Source: Shewanella indica (lineage in GTDB: Bacteria > Pseudomonadota > Gammaproteobacteria > Enterobacterales > Shewanellaceae). From it: a DNA stretch of 64,000 bases. The notes under the pieces were generated by a model. It saw only the letters and a program-made list of their open reading frames with translations, searched no databases and had not been told where the DNA came from. Of the stretch, positions 9,024 to 18,079 are shown piece after piece. The position numbers and the translations under genes are program-made. Position 1 is the stretch's first letter. Every line of letters starts with the position of its first letter. The DNA is taken from the NCBI RefSeq assembly GCF_002836975.1, contig NZ_NIJK01000038.1, forward strand, positions 1 to 64,000, given 5' to 3'.

Positions 9024-10253
9024 ATGAGCGAGTTAAAACTCAACCCTTATTTCGGGGAATACGGCGGCATGTATGTGCCGCAGATTTTGATGCCGGCGCT
9101 GAAGCAGTTGGAAAGTGCCTTTGTCGAGGCCCAGAATGATCCCGCCTTTCAGGCCGAGTTCACCGAGCTTTTGAAAAACTATGCCGGGCGTCCCACCGCC
9201 TTGACCCTGACCCGTAACCTGTCGCCCAATGACAAGGTGAAAATCTACCTCAAGCGGGAAGATCTGCTGCACGGCGGCGCCCACAAGACCAACCAGGTGC
9301 TGGGACAGGCGCTGCTGGCCAAGCGTATGGGTAAAAACGAGATCATCGCCGAAACCGGCGCCGGTCAACACGGGGTGGCCACCGCCCTGGCCTGCGCCCT
9401 GCTGGGCCTTAAGTGTAAAATTTACATGGGCGCCAAAGATGTGGAGCGCCAAAGCCCCAATGTGTTCCGCATGCGTTTGATGGGCGCCGAGGTCATTCCT
9501 GTCACCTCAGGCTCGGCCACTCTCAAAGATGCCTGCAACGAGGCGATGCGCGACTGGTCCGGCAGCTATGACAAGGCGCACTACCTGCTGGGTACCGCCG
9601 CCGGGCCTCACCCTTTCCCTACCATAGTCAGGGAGTTCCAGCGCATGATAGGCGCCGAAACCAAGGCGCAGATCCTCGAGCGTGAAGGCCGACTGCCGGA
9701 CGCCGTCATTGCCTGTGTCGGCGGCGGCTCCAACGCCATAGGTATGTTCGCCGACTTCATAGATGAAGCCTCGGTGCGCCTCATAGGGGTCGAGCCGGCC
9801 GGGAAAGGCATAGATACGCCGATGCACGGCGCGCCGCTGCGGCACGGTAAGACAGGCATCTTTTTTGGCATGAAGGCGCCCTTGATGCAGGACAGCAACG
9901 GCCAGATAGAAGAGTCTTACTCCATCTCTGCCGGGTTGGACTTCCCCTCTGTGGGACCGCAACACGCCCACCTCAACGCCACCGGACGCGCCACCTATGA
10001 GTCGGCCACCGATGAGGAGGCGCTGGAGGCCTTCCAGTTACTGGCCCGCTGCGAAGGGATTATTCCGGCGCTGGAGTCGGCCCACGCGCTGGCCTATGCC
10101 ATCAGGCTGGCCAAAGAGTGCCGCGAAGAAACCATACTGGTGGTTAACCTCTCCGGCCGCGGCGATAAAGACATATTTACCGTTTCCGATATCCTGGCAG
10201 AGCGCCAGGCTGCATCTGCGCAGTCAGATAAATCACAGGAGTCACAGGCATGA
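9024..10253 (+). CDS. trpB: Tryptophan synthase beta chain
   Basis: This 409-residue PLP enzyme condenses indole with serine to give tryptophan. The PLP lysine is at residue 88 in the HGGAHKTNQ motif, and the phosphate-binding glycine loop GGGSNAIG is visible. The ATG at 9024 follows an AAGGAAAG ribosome-binding site and gives the family N-terminus. The same frame stays open upstream into trpC, but that extension is the trpF gene read in another frame. The stop overlaps the trpA start (ATGA). Confidence 0.95.
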   Translation: MSELKLNPYFGEYGGMYVPQILMPALKQLESAFVEAQNDPAFQAEFTELLKNYAGRPTALTLTRNLSPNDKVKIYLKREDLLHGGAHKTNQVLGQALLAKRMGKNEIIAETGAGQHGVATALACALLGLKCKIYMGAKDVERQSPNVFRMRLMGAEVIPVTSGSATLKDACNEAMRDWSGSYDKAHYLLGTAAGPHPFPTIVREFQRMIGAETKAQILEREGRLPDAVIACVGGGSNAIGMFADFIDEASVRLIGVEPAGKGIDTPMHGAPLRHGKTGIFFGMKAPLMQDSNGQIEESYSISAGLDFPSVGPQHAHLNATGRATYESATDEEALEAFQLLARCEGIIPALESAHALAYAIRLAKECREETILVVNLSGRGDKDIFTVSDILAERQAASAQSDKSQESQA

Positions 10254-11053
10254 GTACACGTTATCAAACCACTTTTGCCCGGCTGCAGGCCGAAGGTCGC
10301 GGCGCCTTTGTTCCCTTTGTGACACTGGGCGATCCAAGCCCTGAGCTGTCGCTGCAGATTATCGACACCCTGATTGCCCACGGTGCCGACGCCCTTGAGC
10401 TGGGCTTCCCCTTTTCCGATCCGTTGGCCGATGGCCCGGTGATCCAGGGCGCCAACTTACGGGCGCTGGCGGCAGGTACCACGCCGGCCAAGTGCTTCGA
10501 GCTTATCGCCGAGGTACGCGGCCGTCATCCCGAGTTGCCCATCGGCCTGCTGTTGTACGCCAATCTGGTGTACGCCAACGGCATCGACAACTTCTATCGC
10601 CACGCCGCCGAGGCCGGGGTCGATTCAGTGCTGATAGCCGACGTGCCGGTTGAGGAAGCCGCGCCTTTTATAGAAGCCGCCAAGGCCCATGCCATAGCGC
10701 CTATCTTTATTGCGCCGCCCAATGCCGATGATGATACTCTCAAGGCGGTGAGTGAAGCCGCTGAAGGCTACACCTATCTGCTGTCCCGCGCCGGGGTAAC
10801 TGGCGCCGACAATAAGGCCGGTATGCCGGTGGATGAGGTACTGGCCAAGCTTAAAGCCTTCGATGCGCCGCCTCCACTGTTGGGGTTCGGTATCGCCGAG
10901 CCGGCTCAGGTCAGCGCCGCAATTGCCGCCGGCGCCGCCGGTGCCATCTCGGGCTCTGCCGTGGTCAGGATCATTGAGCAACACCAAAATGCCCCCGATA
11001 TGCTACTGAGCACTCTGGCCGACTTTACCCGTGCCATGAAGGACGCCAGCTAA
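10250..11053 (+). CDS. trpA: Tryptophan synthase alpha chain
   Basis: This 267-residue barrel cleaves indole-3-glycerol phosphate and channels indole to TrpB. The motifs [12 protein letters not shown] (near residue 16), [15 protein letters not shown] with the catalytic Glu and Asp region, and [12 protein letters not shown] are present. It closes the trp operon. Two terminator-like hairpins follow within 65 bp. Confidence 0.95.
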   Translation: MSTRYQTTFARLQAEGRGAFVPFVTLGDPSPELSLQIIDTLIAHGADALELGFPFSDPLADGPVIQGANLRALAAGTTPAKCFELIAEVRGRHPELPIGLLLYANLVYANGIDNFYRHAAEAGVDSVLIADVPVEEAAPFIEAAKAHAIAPIFIAPPNADDDTLKAVSEAAEGYTYLLSRAGVTGADNKAGMPVDEVLAKLKAFDAPPPLLGFGIAEPAQVSAAIAAGAAGAISGSAVVRIIEQHQNAPDMLLSTLADFTRAMKDAS

Positions 11054-11081
11054 GGGAGGACTTATTCGCCCCTCCCTCTTT
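11053..11081 (+). terminator. First hairpin after trpA
   Basis: GGGAGG and CCTCCC pair across a short AT-rich loop immediately after the trpA stop codon, followed by CTTT. The T tract is short, so this may be an RNA-stabilising hairpin rather than the main terminator. Confidence 0.5.
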
Positions 11082-11085
11082 AATC

Positions 11086-11115
11086 CTCGAGCCAGGGTAT
11101 TCCCTGGCTTTTTTA
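11086..11115 (+). terminator. Intrinsic terminator of the trp operon (repeat copy 1)
   Basis: AGCCAGGG-TATT-CCCTGGCT forms a perfect 8-bp stem with a 4-nt loop, followed by a T tract to 11114. The 30-nt block 11086-11115 recurs at 13733-13762 with one mismatch (see the findings). Confidence 0.85.
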
Positions 11116-11417
11116 TGTCACGCACAACCCAATACACTCATTTACACTTGATTTTCAATCGAGCAACGGGATATCTTCAAATGTCATCTTTTGTAAGATA
11201 AGTAAAATAAAAGAGTCATTTTTTTAACACCTTAGAGTGCTTGGTCTCACACTGTTTCTTAAAGTTATAGGTTAAGCACTCTATTAATGCTCCCAAACCT
11301 TGGGAAGGTGCAGGGCCAAAGTATCAATATAAAATGTGAACATTAGCCCATAAAAAAATATTCACACTAAATAAACTTACGTTGCAAAATGTAACCAATA
11401 AATTAAGGAACACAAAA
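11116..11417. other. AT-rich upstream region of the lipoprotein operon
   Basis: No gene is visible. It holds a perfect 10-bp inverted repeat, TAGAGTGCTT (11233-11242) and AAGCACTCTA (11274-11283), 31 nt apart, and a small hairpin TCCCAA-ACC-TTGGGA (11291-11305). A TATAAA string at 11328 could belong to a promoter, but no well-spaced -35 is present. Base composition shifts clearly to AT here compared with the trp genes. Confidence 0.5.
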
Positions 11418-12389
11418 ATGAAACGCAGTTTATTTACTGCCGGTACACTCGCTTTAGCTCTAGGTGGATGCGCAACCCAATCTCCACAAGTTGAGTCCCA
11501 GGAAAGCCCTCACTCTCAACAAGCTCAAATTGAAGCACAAAAAGCAGCCATGGAGGCATCGGTTACCAATCCCATCCTAAAACGTAAATTAGCTCTTGGC
11601 CGAATTACTAATGAAACCATCTACGGCAAAAGCCTTTTGCGAGATGACAAAGGCGATGTACTTGGTAAGCAAGTAACCGACATGTTATCAAAAGCTCTGA
11701 CAGAGTCAGGCCAATATCTCGTATTTGAACGTCCAGATATTGAGCGCCTTAAAGATGAGGCAAAGCTTACTGGACAAAAGCTAAACCTAGTAGGTGTTGA
11801 TACTTTAATAATCGGCTCTCTCACTGAGTTTGGCCGTAAAACAGAAGGAAAAAGTGGATTCCTTTCTTCCACTAAAAAACAAGTCGCCTTTGCTAAAGTT
11901 GACTTACGCTTAGTCGATAGCAAAACTGGGCTGGTTTACCATTCTCTATCAGGAGCTGGGGAAAGTAGTTCTGAGGCCGCTTCGGTTGCAGGCTTTGGTT
12001 CTAAAGCTGCTTACGATGGAACACTCAATGATGCTGCGATATCTAACGCGATATCAGATGCTATCAGCAAATTGACCGCCGAAATGCAAACCCGTCCTTG
12101 GCAAACCGACATTCTAGCTGTTGAAGACGGGATGATTTACATCAGTGGCGGTAAGTCACAAGGTATAAAACAAGGAATGAGTTTTAATATCGAAACTCAG
12201 GGAAAAGTCGTCAAGTCCAAACAAACTGGTTTCGATATTACATTACCTGGAAAGAAAGTCGCTACTGTTTCAGTAATACAGCTTTTTGGCGACAATGAAA
12301 CAAACGAAGGCGCAATAACCAGTATTTCCAGCGGTTCAATTGATGGTCTTAAATACACAGAACTTAATGTGGTGGAGGCGAAACAATGA
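11418..12389 (+). CDS. CsgG-family lipoprotein
   Basis: This 323-residue predicted outer-membrane lipoprotein has the signal peptide MKRSLFTAGTLALALGGC with lipobox LGGC. The body matches the CsgG/curli-assembly fold: a conserved AxGRITNETIYG-like start, a VFERPDIERLKDEAKLTG region and VDTLIIGSLTEFGR. CsgG itself forms the curli secretion channel. This protein is longer and has no curli genes nearby, so curli secretion is not implied. I chose the ATG at 11418, which follows AAGGAA at the right distance, over one 36 bp upstream that would bury the signal peptide. It overlaps the next gene by ATGA. Confidence 0.82.
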   Translation: MKRSLFTAGTLALALGGCATQSPQVESQESPHSQQAQIEAQKAAMEASVTNPILKRKLALGRITNETIYGKSLLRDDKGDVLGKQVTDMLSKALTESGQYLVFERPDIERLKDEAKLTGQKLNLVGVDTLIIGSLTEFGRKTEGKSGFLSSTKKQVAFAKVDLRLVDSKTGLVYHSLSGAGESSSEAASVAGFGSKAAYDGTLNDAAISNAISDAISKLTAEMQTRPWQTDILAVEDGMIYISGGKSQGIKQGMSFNIETQGKVVKSKQTGFDITLPGKKVATVSVIQLFGDNETNEGAITSISSGSIDGLKYTELNVVEAKQ

Positions 12390-12706
12390 AGTTAAAATTA
12401 GCCCTGATACTGAGTGTGTTATCCCTCAATGTAGGTTGTGTACAAATGCCAACCACTACTAGTTCAACTGTAGACAATCGTCCTCAAATTGTATTTAAAG
12501 TAAGCGATACTTCTGATGTAGAAGGAATGCGTGTAATCGTTGACGGACTCGACAATGGCCCTGTCGCACCATTCACTAATGGTACTCAAGCTTTGCGTAT
12601 TCTTCCTGGTACTCACATTATTGAGATCCTGAATGGTGATACTGTTATTTCATCGCAGAAAATCTATGTATCCGATGGCGTGACAAAAGAGGTCTTGATC
12701 AAATGA
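12386..12706 (+). CDS. Small lipoprotein, beta-rich, unknown function
   Basis: This 106-residue lipoprotein has a signal peptide with the cleavage region LSLNVGC. The remaining 85 residues alternate hydrophobic and polar residues as in a beta sandwich, with a segment (LRILPGTHIIEI) that resembles PEGA-type surface domains. I do not recognise a named family. A GGAGG ribosome-binding site lies before the ATG. It is coupled to both neighbours through 4-base ATGA overlaps, so it is very likely a dedicated part of the four-lipoprotein system. Confidence 0.72.
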   Translation: MKLKLALILSVLSLNVGCVQMPTTTSSTVDNRPQIVFKVSDTSDVEGMRVIVDGLDNGPVAPFTNGTQALRILPGTHIIEILNGDTVISSQKIYVSDGVTKEVLIK

Positions 12707-13062
12707 ACCGTATCAAACTTGGCCTATGTGTATTGGTAATGCTTGGCTTAGCTGGCTGTAAATCGACAACTTTATATAACTGGGGAGTTTATGATGAAGG
12801 CCTGTACGAATACTATCACGATCCCGTCGCAGCTAAGGAGTTCCCTATAGCACTTGAAGGTCACCTGAAACAAATTGAAGATAATAAACAACGACCAGCA
12901 CCTGGGTTATATGCTGAAGTCGGAACTTTCAAGCTCAAATCAGGTGATATAACCGGAGCAATATCCTTTTATGAAAAAGAAGCGAACACATGGCCGGAAA
13001 GCGCAGCCTTAATGAAGACTCTAGTGCAAAACCTTCAACGTCAAAACGGTAATAAGCAATGA
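12703..13062 (+). CDS. DUF4810-family lipoprotein
   Basis: This 119-residue lipoprotein has a signal peptide ending MLGLAGC. The mature N-terminus TTLYNWGVYDEGLYEYYHDP is characteristic of the DUF4810 family, and the rest is helical and reads like one or two TPR-type repeats (PGLYAEVGTFKLKSGDITGA, then AISFYEKEANTWPES). DUF4810 genes are commonly found between a CsgG-family and a DUF799 gene, as here, which argues for a shared envelope complex. No biochemical function is established that I know of. ATGA overlaps occur on both sides. Confidence 0.82.
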   Translation: MNRIKLGLCVLVMLGLAGCKSTTLYNWGVYDEGLYEYYHDPVAAKEFPIALEGHLKQIEDNKQRPAPGLYAEVGTFKLKSGDITGAISFYEKEANTWPESAALMKTLVQNLQRQNGNKQ

Positions 13063-13703
13063 AATTTATCAAATTAACTTTTTCAGTTGCGTTAGTTGCC
13101 TTACTTTCCGCATGTCAAGCAACGACAGCTCCACGTCAAACTGGTTTTGAAGAACACAATCCAAGCTCAATTCTGATACTCCCAGTCATAAACCACAGCG
13201 TTGATGTCGATGCGCCGCTTGCGGTGTATAGCTCTTTACCTGTAATGCTTGCAGAGAAAGGTTACTATGTCTATCCATCAAATACAGTGAAGACAATCCT
13301 TGAATATGAAGGTCTTTACGAGCCTCAAGAGATACATCAGCTACCCGTGACCTCTTTGGTACAAATGTTTGGTGCAGATGTGGTTCTGTATGTCACGATA
13401 GAGCGGTGGGATACCACATATATGCTTATTTCAAGTACGACAGAAGTAGAGTTTACATACGCATTCAAAAACAAAACCGGGGATACGATTTGGCAAACCT
13501 CAAAAAAAATGCAATATACGCCCCAAAATAGTTCTACCGGTAACCCGTTGGCCGATCTCATAGGGGCTGTCATCACAGCAACAATTAACCGCGCGGCTCC
13601 CGATTATATGCCTCTGACCCGGATGGCTAACTACCAGGTTTTCTATAGCGATCAATCGACCTACTTACCTAATGGTCCATACAAACCCAAAGAGATTAAG
13701 TAG
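13059..13703 (+). CDS. DUF799-family (GNA1162-like) lipoprotein
   Basis: This 214-residue lipoprotein has a signal peptide ending LLSAC. The segment PSSILILPVINHSVDVDAP and the later TSLVQMFGADVVLYVTIERW are typical of DUF799, the family of Neisseria lipoprotein GNA1162, whose fold resembles the TolB N-terminal domain. It is the last gene of the operon and is followed 30 bp later by an intrinsic terminator. Function is unknown. Together with the CsgG-family and DUF4810 genes it looks like one envelope apparatus. Confidence 0.82.
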   Translation: MKFIKLTFSVALVALLSACQATTAPRQTGFEEHNPSSILILPVINHSVDVDAPLAVYSSLPVMLAEKGYYVYPSNTVKTILEYEGLYEPQEIHQLPVTSLVQMFGADVVLYVTIERWDTTYMLISSTTEVEFTYAFKNKTGDTIWQTSKKMQYTPQNSSTGNPLADLIGAVITATINRAAPDYMPLTRMANYQVFYSDQSTYLPNGPYKPKEIK

Positions 13704-13732
13704 CTCAAAAAATCAGTTAAGCTTTTTTCTTG

Positions 13733-13762
13733 CTCAAGCCAGGGTATTCCCTGGCTTTTTTA
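13733..13762 (+). terminator. Intrinsic terminator of the lipoprotein operon (repeat copy 2)
   Basis: This has the same AGCCAGGG-TATT-CCCTGGCT stem and T tract as the trp terminator at 11086-11115, with 29 of 30 bases identical over the block. The two copies bracket the four lipoprotein genes. Confidence 0.85.
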
Positions 13763-14065
13763 GGCATCGCAAACGACAAAAGCCTAAGCTGGTTTCAATC
13801 CGGGGCGTTTTCTGAACCATGCAAACCTTGTCGAGAGCTCTGCACCACAGCCGGAACAGTATTAAACAAACATCTGAATTTTATTAGATTTTTACGCATT
13901 TCCGCCCAAACAATGGATACTTTACGATATTAATTGAGCGAATTTCTCAACTGAGTCTTTGGGGAGATGATTAAGTCAGAGAAAATGATTAATTGGAAGC
14001 AAGCTGCTTCCGGTTTCATCCAAGCAACCAAGATGGAAGACTATTTCAGAGCAAGGTACTCACTG
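13763..14065. other. Intergenic region without a recognisable gene
   Basis: This roughly 300-bp AT-rich stretch separates the lipoprotein operon terminator from the terminator of the DUF3297 gene. A short 67-codon frame at its left end covers the terminator and resembles nothing. The only structure I see is a small perfect hairpin (GGAAGCA-AGC-TGCTTCC) near 13995. Confidence 0.4.
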
Positions 14066-14093
14066 ATAAAAAGGCCATCTTTGCAGATGGCCC
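14066..14093 (-). terminator. Intrinsic terminator of the DUF3297 gene
   Basis: On the minus strand GGCCATCT-GCAA-AGATGGCC forms a perfect 8-bp stem followed by TTTTTAT, 29 bp after the stop codon. Confidence 0.85.
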
Positions 14094-14121
14094 TTTATGA
14101 AATATTTACAGTTAAAAAAGC

Positions 14122-14370
14122 TTACTTATAAAAGGCTTCTACTGTGCCTTTGATGGTCATCAACAAGGGCTGGCCACGGCGGTCGAGCGCTTTGTGAGAA
14201 GCGACTTTAATCCAGCCTTCGCTAATACAGTACTCTTCCACGTCATTGCGCTCTTTGCCATTGATGCGAATGCCCACATCGAACTCAAACACTTCAGCCA
14301 CATGGTGTGGGCTGCGTGGGTTGATAGAAAGGCGATCCGGCAGAGCAGGTGGTACTTTGGTATCGGTCAT
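14122..14370 (-). CDS. DUF3297 family protein
   Basis: This small 82-residue protein has the conserved DUF3297 core LPDRLSINPRSPHHVAEVFE and KERNDVEEYCISEGWIKV, ending in GTVEAFYK. The start giving MTDTKVPPALPDRLS matches the usual length. Upstream in-frame ATGs at 14379 and 14421 would only add non-conserved residues. Members are cytosolic, widespread in proteobacteria and of unknown function. It is monocistronic, with its own terminator and 390 bp between it and katG. Confidence 0.8.
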   Translation of the reverse strand: MTDTKVPPALPDRLSINPRSPHHVAEVFEFDVGIRINGKERNDVEEYCISEGWIKVASHKALDRRGQPLLMTIKGTVEAFYK

Positions 14371-14759
14371 AATCTTCATCTTGGGTAAATAAAACTCGCG
14401 ATATTGTAGGCAATCCCCCAATCCACCTCAATAGTGGCGAATAGCTTTATCCACACGGATTATACCCTTTTTATCAATCCAATCAGCCAATTTGGTTGTT
14501 TGGCCATGAGCTAAACTTTATCTGACTCTATAGCACGCCCGTTGATAAGCGAATCAATAGAGTCAGGTTCCAAAAAATTAACTGCGTATGCAACGAGCCG
14601 GCAGCTTAAGTTGGGTATTCGGCCAAATACCTCATCCTCAAACCCAATGGAAATGGCATTTGGGAAAAATCCAGCAAAAAACGGCGCAAAGCCAAAACCT
14701 GCGCCGATTTCATGGGATGGGTTATCCCCCTATGACTTGTTTACATCAGCCGTCAGCGA
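14371..14759. other. Gap between katG and the DUF3297 gene
   Basis: It contains the katG terminator (14675-14706). The rest presumably holds the DUF3297 promoter, and I see no strong hexamer pair. No supported gene lies on either strand. Confidence 0.4.
14675..14706 (-). terminator. Intrinsic terminator of katG
   Basis: On the minus strand CGGCGCA and TGCGCCG pair around an 11-nt loop and are followed by six T, about 55 bp after the katG stop. Confidence 0.75.
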
Positions 14760-17003
14760 TTACTGCAAATCGAACCTATCCAGCTCCATCACCTTGGTCC
14801 AGGCTTTGGCAAAGTCCTCAACGAAGCGGGTCTTGCCATCGTCTGCGGCATACACTTCAGCAACGGCTCTGAGTTCTGAATGGGAACCAAACACCAAGTC
14901 GACAGGCGTAGCCGTCCATTTGAGTTTGCCGGACTGACGATCAAGCCCCTGATAGAGACCTGGCTCCTCGCCCTTTTCCCAACGAGTAGACATATCCAGC
15001 AGGTTAACGAAGAAATCGTTACTGAGCTTGCCGGGGCTTTGGGTGAACACCCCATGCTTACTACCGCCACTATTGGTATCCAGCACTCTGAGACCGCCAA
15101 CCAATACCGTCATTTCAGGAACCGTCAGGTTAAGAAAGTTCGCCTTTTCAATCAGAGCTTCGGCCGGTGATGCCGGGCTTTGATCACTGAAATAGTTTCT
15201 GAAACCATCGGCCTTGGGCTCTAGCACGGCAAAGGAGTTCACATCCGTTTGGGCCTGAGTCGCGTCCATCCGCCCGGGATGGAAGGCAAGATTGACTTTA
15301 ACCCCAGCATCGGCTGCGGCTTTTTCTATGGCGACACTGCCGCCCAATACAATGAGATCAGCCAGCGACACCTTTTTACCGTCCTTGGCTTTCTTATTGA
15401 AATCCTTTTTGATTTTCTCAAGCTTACCAATGACTTTCGCCAATGCCTTGGGATCATTAGCCGCCCAATCGCTCTGGGGCTTCAGGGCGATTCTGGCACC
15501 ATTGGCGCCGCCACGCATATCTGTGCCACGAAAAGATGACGCCGCGGCCCAGGCGGTTTTCACCAGTTCAGGCACGCTGAGGCCTGAATCCAAAATAGCC
15601 GCTTTCAGTTGTTTGGTATCGGCCGCGTCGATCAGTTGATGATCGATGGCTGGGATAGGGTCTTGCCAGATCAGATCTTCATAAGGCGCATCTTTACCCA
15701 GGTAGCGGCTCTTCGGCCCCATATCTCTATGAGTCAACTTGAACCAAGCCTTGGCGAAGGCCAGCTCAAACTCGGCCGGATTATTGAGGAAACGGGTCGT
15801 GATCTCGCGGTAAATAGGGTCTTCCTTCAGCGCGATATCACTGGTGAACATGATAGGAGCATGACGCTTGTCGGGAATATGGGCATCTGGCACCAAATTG
15901 GCGGCCTTGCCATCGGCAGGGATCCATTGAATGTGGCCGGCCGGACTCTTGGTTTGTACCCAATCGAAAGTATAGAGCCAGGTTAAGTATTCCATGGTCC
16001 ACTTGGTGGGATTGGAAGACCAGGCGCCTTCCAGGCCGCTGGAAACCGTATCTTCCGAGTGACCTTTACCGCAGCGGTTTTTCCAGCCAAGGCCCTGCTC
16101 CTCTATTCCGGCGGCAGCGGGTTCTGCGCCGACACACTTGGCTGGGTCATGGGCGCCATGAGCCTTACCGAAGGTGTGACCACCGGCGATCAGCGCCACG
16201 GTTTCTTCATCATTCATGGCCATACGGCCAAAGGTATCGCGTATTTCCTGGGCAGATGCCAAGGGATCGGGCACGCCATTTGGACCTTCCGGGTTCACAT
16301 AGATGAGTCCCATCTGGGTGGCTCCCAAAGGTTTTGCCAACTCACCTTTTTCATTGTGGCGTTTATTGTCGAGCCACTGTTTCTCGGCGCCCCAATTAAC
16401 CTTCTCGGCTTCCCAGTCATCAGTGCGGCCACCGGCAAAACCGAAGGTCTTAAAGCCCATGGACTCCAGGGATACGTTACCGGCCAGTACCATGAGATCG
16501 GCCCAGGAGATCTGGCTGCCATACTTTTGCTTAATTGGCCAAAGTAAGCGGCGAGCCTTGTCGAGACTGACGTTATCAGGCCAACTGTTGAGAGGCTCAA
16601 AACGTTGCTGACCACCACTGGCACCGCCGCGACCGTCAAAGATGCGATAAACACCGGCACTGTGCCAGGCCATACGGATAAAGAAAGGGCCATAGTGACC
16701 ATAGTCGGCAGGCCACCAGTCCAGGGAAGTGGTCAACGTGGTTTTGATGTCGGCTTTAACGGCGTCCAAATCCAAAGAGCCAAAAGCCTTGGCATAGTCG
16801 TAATCGGTGCCGTAGGGATTGGATTCAACGCCGTGCTGACGCAGTGGCGATAGATCCAGTTGCTGCGGCCACCAGTAGGCGTTGGTTGTTGCGGCCTGAG
16901 GCTGAGCGGCCGATGGCGACTGCGCCGCTTGGGTACTGGCTGCGCCAAATACCATGGCAACAGACAGCGCCACCGCGGTCAAAGATGGGATACTTAATTT
17001 CAT
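14760..17003 (-). CDS. katG: Catalase-peroxidase KatG, exported form
   Basis: This 747-residue bifunctional haem catalase/peroxidase removes hydrogen peroxide. The distal haem triad Arg110-Trp113-His114 lies in RMAWHSAG. The cross-linked adduct residues Trp113, Tyr235 (GLIYVNPEG) and Met261 (RMAMNDEE) are all present, and the proximal His276 is in [12 protein letters not shown] second, non-haem domain follows, as is usual. Unlike E. coli KatG it begins with a Sec signal peptide (cleavage near ASTQA-AQ), so it should act in the periplasm. A GGAAGAGGA ribosome-binding site precedes the ATG. It is monocistronic, with a terminator downstream and dyad sequences upstream. Confidence 0.94.
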   Translation of the reverse strand: MKLSIPSLTAVALSVAMVFGAASTQAAQSPSAAQPQAATTNAYWWPQQLDLSPLRQHGVESNPYGTDYDYAKAFGSLDLDAVKADIKTTLTTSLDWWPADYGHYGPFFIRMAWHSAGVYRIFDGRGGASGGQQRFEPLNSWPDNVSLDKARRLLWPIKQKYGSQISWADLMVLAGNVSLESMGFKTFGFAGGRTDDWEAEKVNWGAEKQWLDNKRHNEKGELAKPLGATQMGLIYVNPEGPNGVPDPLASAQEIRDTFGRMAMNDEETVALIAGGHTFGKAHGAHDPAKCVGAEPAAAGIEEQGLGWKNRCGKGHSEDTVSSGLEGAWSSNPTKWTMEYLTWLYTFDWVQTKSPAGHIQWIPADGKAANLVPDAHIPDKRHAPIMFTSDIALKEDPIYREITTRFLNNPAEFELAFAKAWFKLTHRDMGPKSRYLGKDAPYEDLIWQDPIPAIDHQLIDAADTKQLKAAILDSGLSVPELVKTAWAAASSFRGTDMRGGANGARIALKPQSDWAANDPKALAKVIGKLEKIKKDFNKKAKDGKKVSLADLIVLGGSVAIEKAAADAGVKVNLAFHPGRMDATQAQTDVNSFAVLEPKADGFRNYFSDQSPASPAEALIEKANFLNLTVPEMTVLVGGLRVLDTNSGGSKHGVFTQSPGKLSNDFFVNLLDMSTRWEKGEEPGLYQGLDRQSGKLKWTATPVDLVFGSHSELRAVAEVYAADDGKTRFVEDFAKAWTKVMELDRFDLQ

Positions 17004-17306
17004 GTTGGAAGTCCTCTTCCTTGGTGAAGGGGGTGGGATAAGCCACTCCCCCGATTCAAGTGCCGCGAATGCCGGCGCCTTTGGTTAGCGCGCCTTAACA
17101 AACGGGCACAGTTAAGCAGTGACGGATACGGCCTGTCGCTGCTTATTCCAAGGTAGTGAGGAAACCTATTCGCAACTAACGATTAAATCAGATTATTGTA
17201 ATCTAAAAAGAAGCGAATACTAATTTAGGGGGCGGCATTCTGTAGTTGTCCAACCATTTTCTAAGCCAAAGATTGGAAGTCAGTGGTTGCTATCAAATGT
17301 TCGTTT
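17004..17306. other. katG upstream region
   Basis: No gene is present. It contains the two dyads described at 17168-17204 and the katG ribosome-binding site. The rfbC gene ends at the right border on the same strand. Confidence 0.5.
17168..17204 (-). promoter_or_regulatory. Paired dyads upstream of katG (candidate peroxide-regulator site)
   Basis: AGATTATTGTAATCT (17190-17204) is a perfect palindrome. ATTCGCAACTAACGAT (17168-17183) is a second, looser dyad. Their centres are about 21-22 bp apart, two helical turns, which is the geometry expected of an OxyR tetramer. The bases do not match the OxyR consensus closely, so the regulator is a guess. Confidence 0.3.
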
Positions 17307-17870
17307 TCAAGCCCAGTGTTGAGCGCTAAAGGGCTTGGCCTGTCTGTCTTTGGCTGAGAGTAATGGCTCACCCAGTGCGGTATTCAGCGGCCAGTCTATC
17401 GCTAAGTCAGCATCGTTCCAGACAATGGCACCTTCATCGCCGGGCTGATAATAATCACTGCACTTGTATATCACCTCGGCCGGTCCCTTGGTCACGTAAA
17501 AACCATGGGCAAAACCCGGTGGGATCCACAGCTGACAGCGGTTCTGTGCCGATAAATGCAAACCGTGCCACTGCCCAAAGGTGGGAGATTGGGGACGAAT
17601 ATCGACGGCGACATCGTATATCTCACCGCTGATAACCCGAATTAGCTTACCTTGGGGATATTGGCGCTGAAAATGAAGCCCCCTAAGCACGCCCGTGCCA
17701 GAACAGCTGTGATTCTCCTGCACCAGAGCAACTGGAGCTTGGCCGCTATCCATCAAGGCTTTTTCAAAGACAGAGGCTCGAAAGCACTCCATAAAATAGC
17801 CCCGATTATCATTGAAGATCTCGGGCGTAAACAATATCAGGCCGGATAAAGGGAGAGATTGAGCTTTCAT
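17307..17870 (-). CDS. rfbC: dTDP-4-dehydrorhamnose 3,5-epimerase
   Basis: This 187-residue cupin-fold enzyme epimerises dTDP-4-keto-6-deoxyglucose at C3 and C5 on the way to dTDP-rhamnose. Family motifs DNRGYFMECF, VQENHS, LRGLHFQ, KLIRVISGEIYDVAVDIR and IPPGFAHGF are present, including the catalytic His of LRGLHFQ. I chose the ATG at 17870, because a longer frame would start with TTG and add only four residues. The rfbA, rfbB and rfbD partners are not nearby, so it stands apart from a rhamnose operon. Confidence 0.9.
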   Translation of the reverse strand: MKAQSLPLSGLILFTPEIFNDNRGYFMECFRASVFEKALMDSGQAPVALVQENHSCSGTGVLRGLHFQRQYPQGKLIRVISGEIYDVAVDIRPQSPTFGQWHGLHLSAQNRCQLWIPPGFAHGFYVTKGPAEVIYKCSDYYQPGDEGAIVWNDADLAIDWPLNTALGEPLLSAKDRQAKPFSAQHWA

Positions 17871-18079
17871 CAAGAGACACAAAAAACGGTAATTGGAGGG
17901 ATTGTAGCAGGAGTCGCAGTCATAGGACGATAGCCTTTCGATTGCATCGCGTAAACAAGCCGGTTACGTGACTGAATAGGCTCTGAACCATAACCCAGAT
18001 GGTGTGACAAAAGCCTTACACCCGGCAAATCAGCTGTGCTAGCCTGAAGGCCAACTTAGGTAACTTAAGGGAATAAACC

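Noticed and set aside
11328-11333. TATAAA as the -10 of the lipoprotein operon promoter
   Set aside because: The nearest -35-like TTGGGA (11300-11305) is 22 bp away, which is too far, so no promoter is called.
13730-13933. A 67-codon plus-strand frame after the lipoprotein operon
   Set aside because: It begins inside the intrinsic terminator of the operon and resembles no protein.
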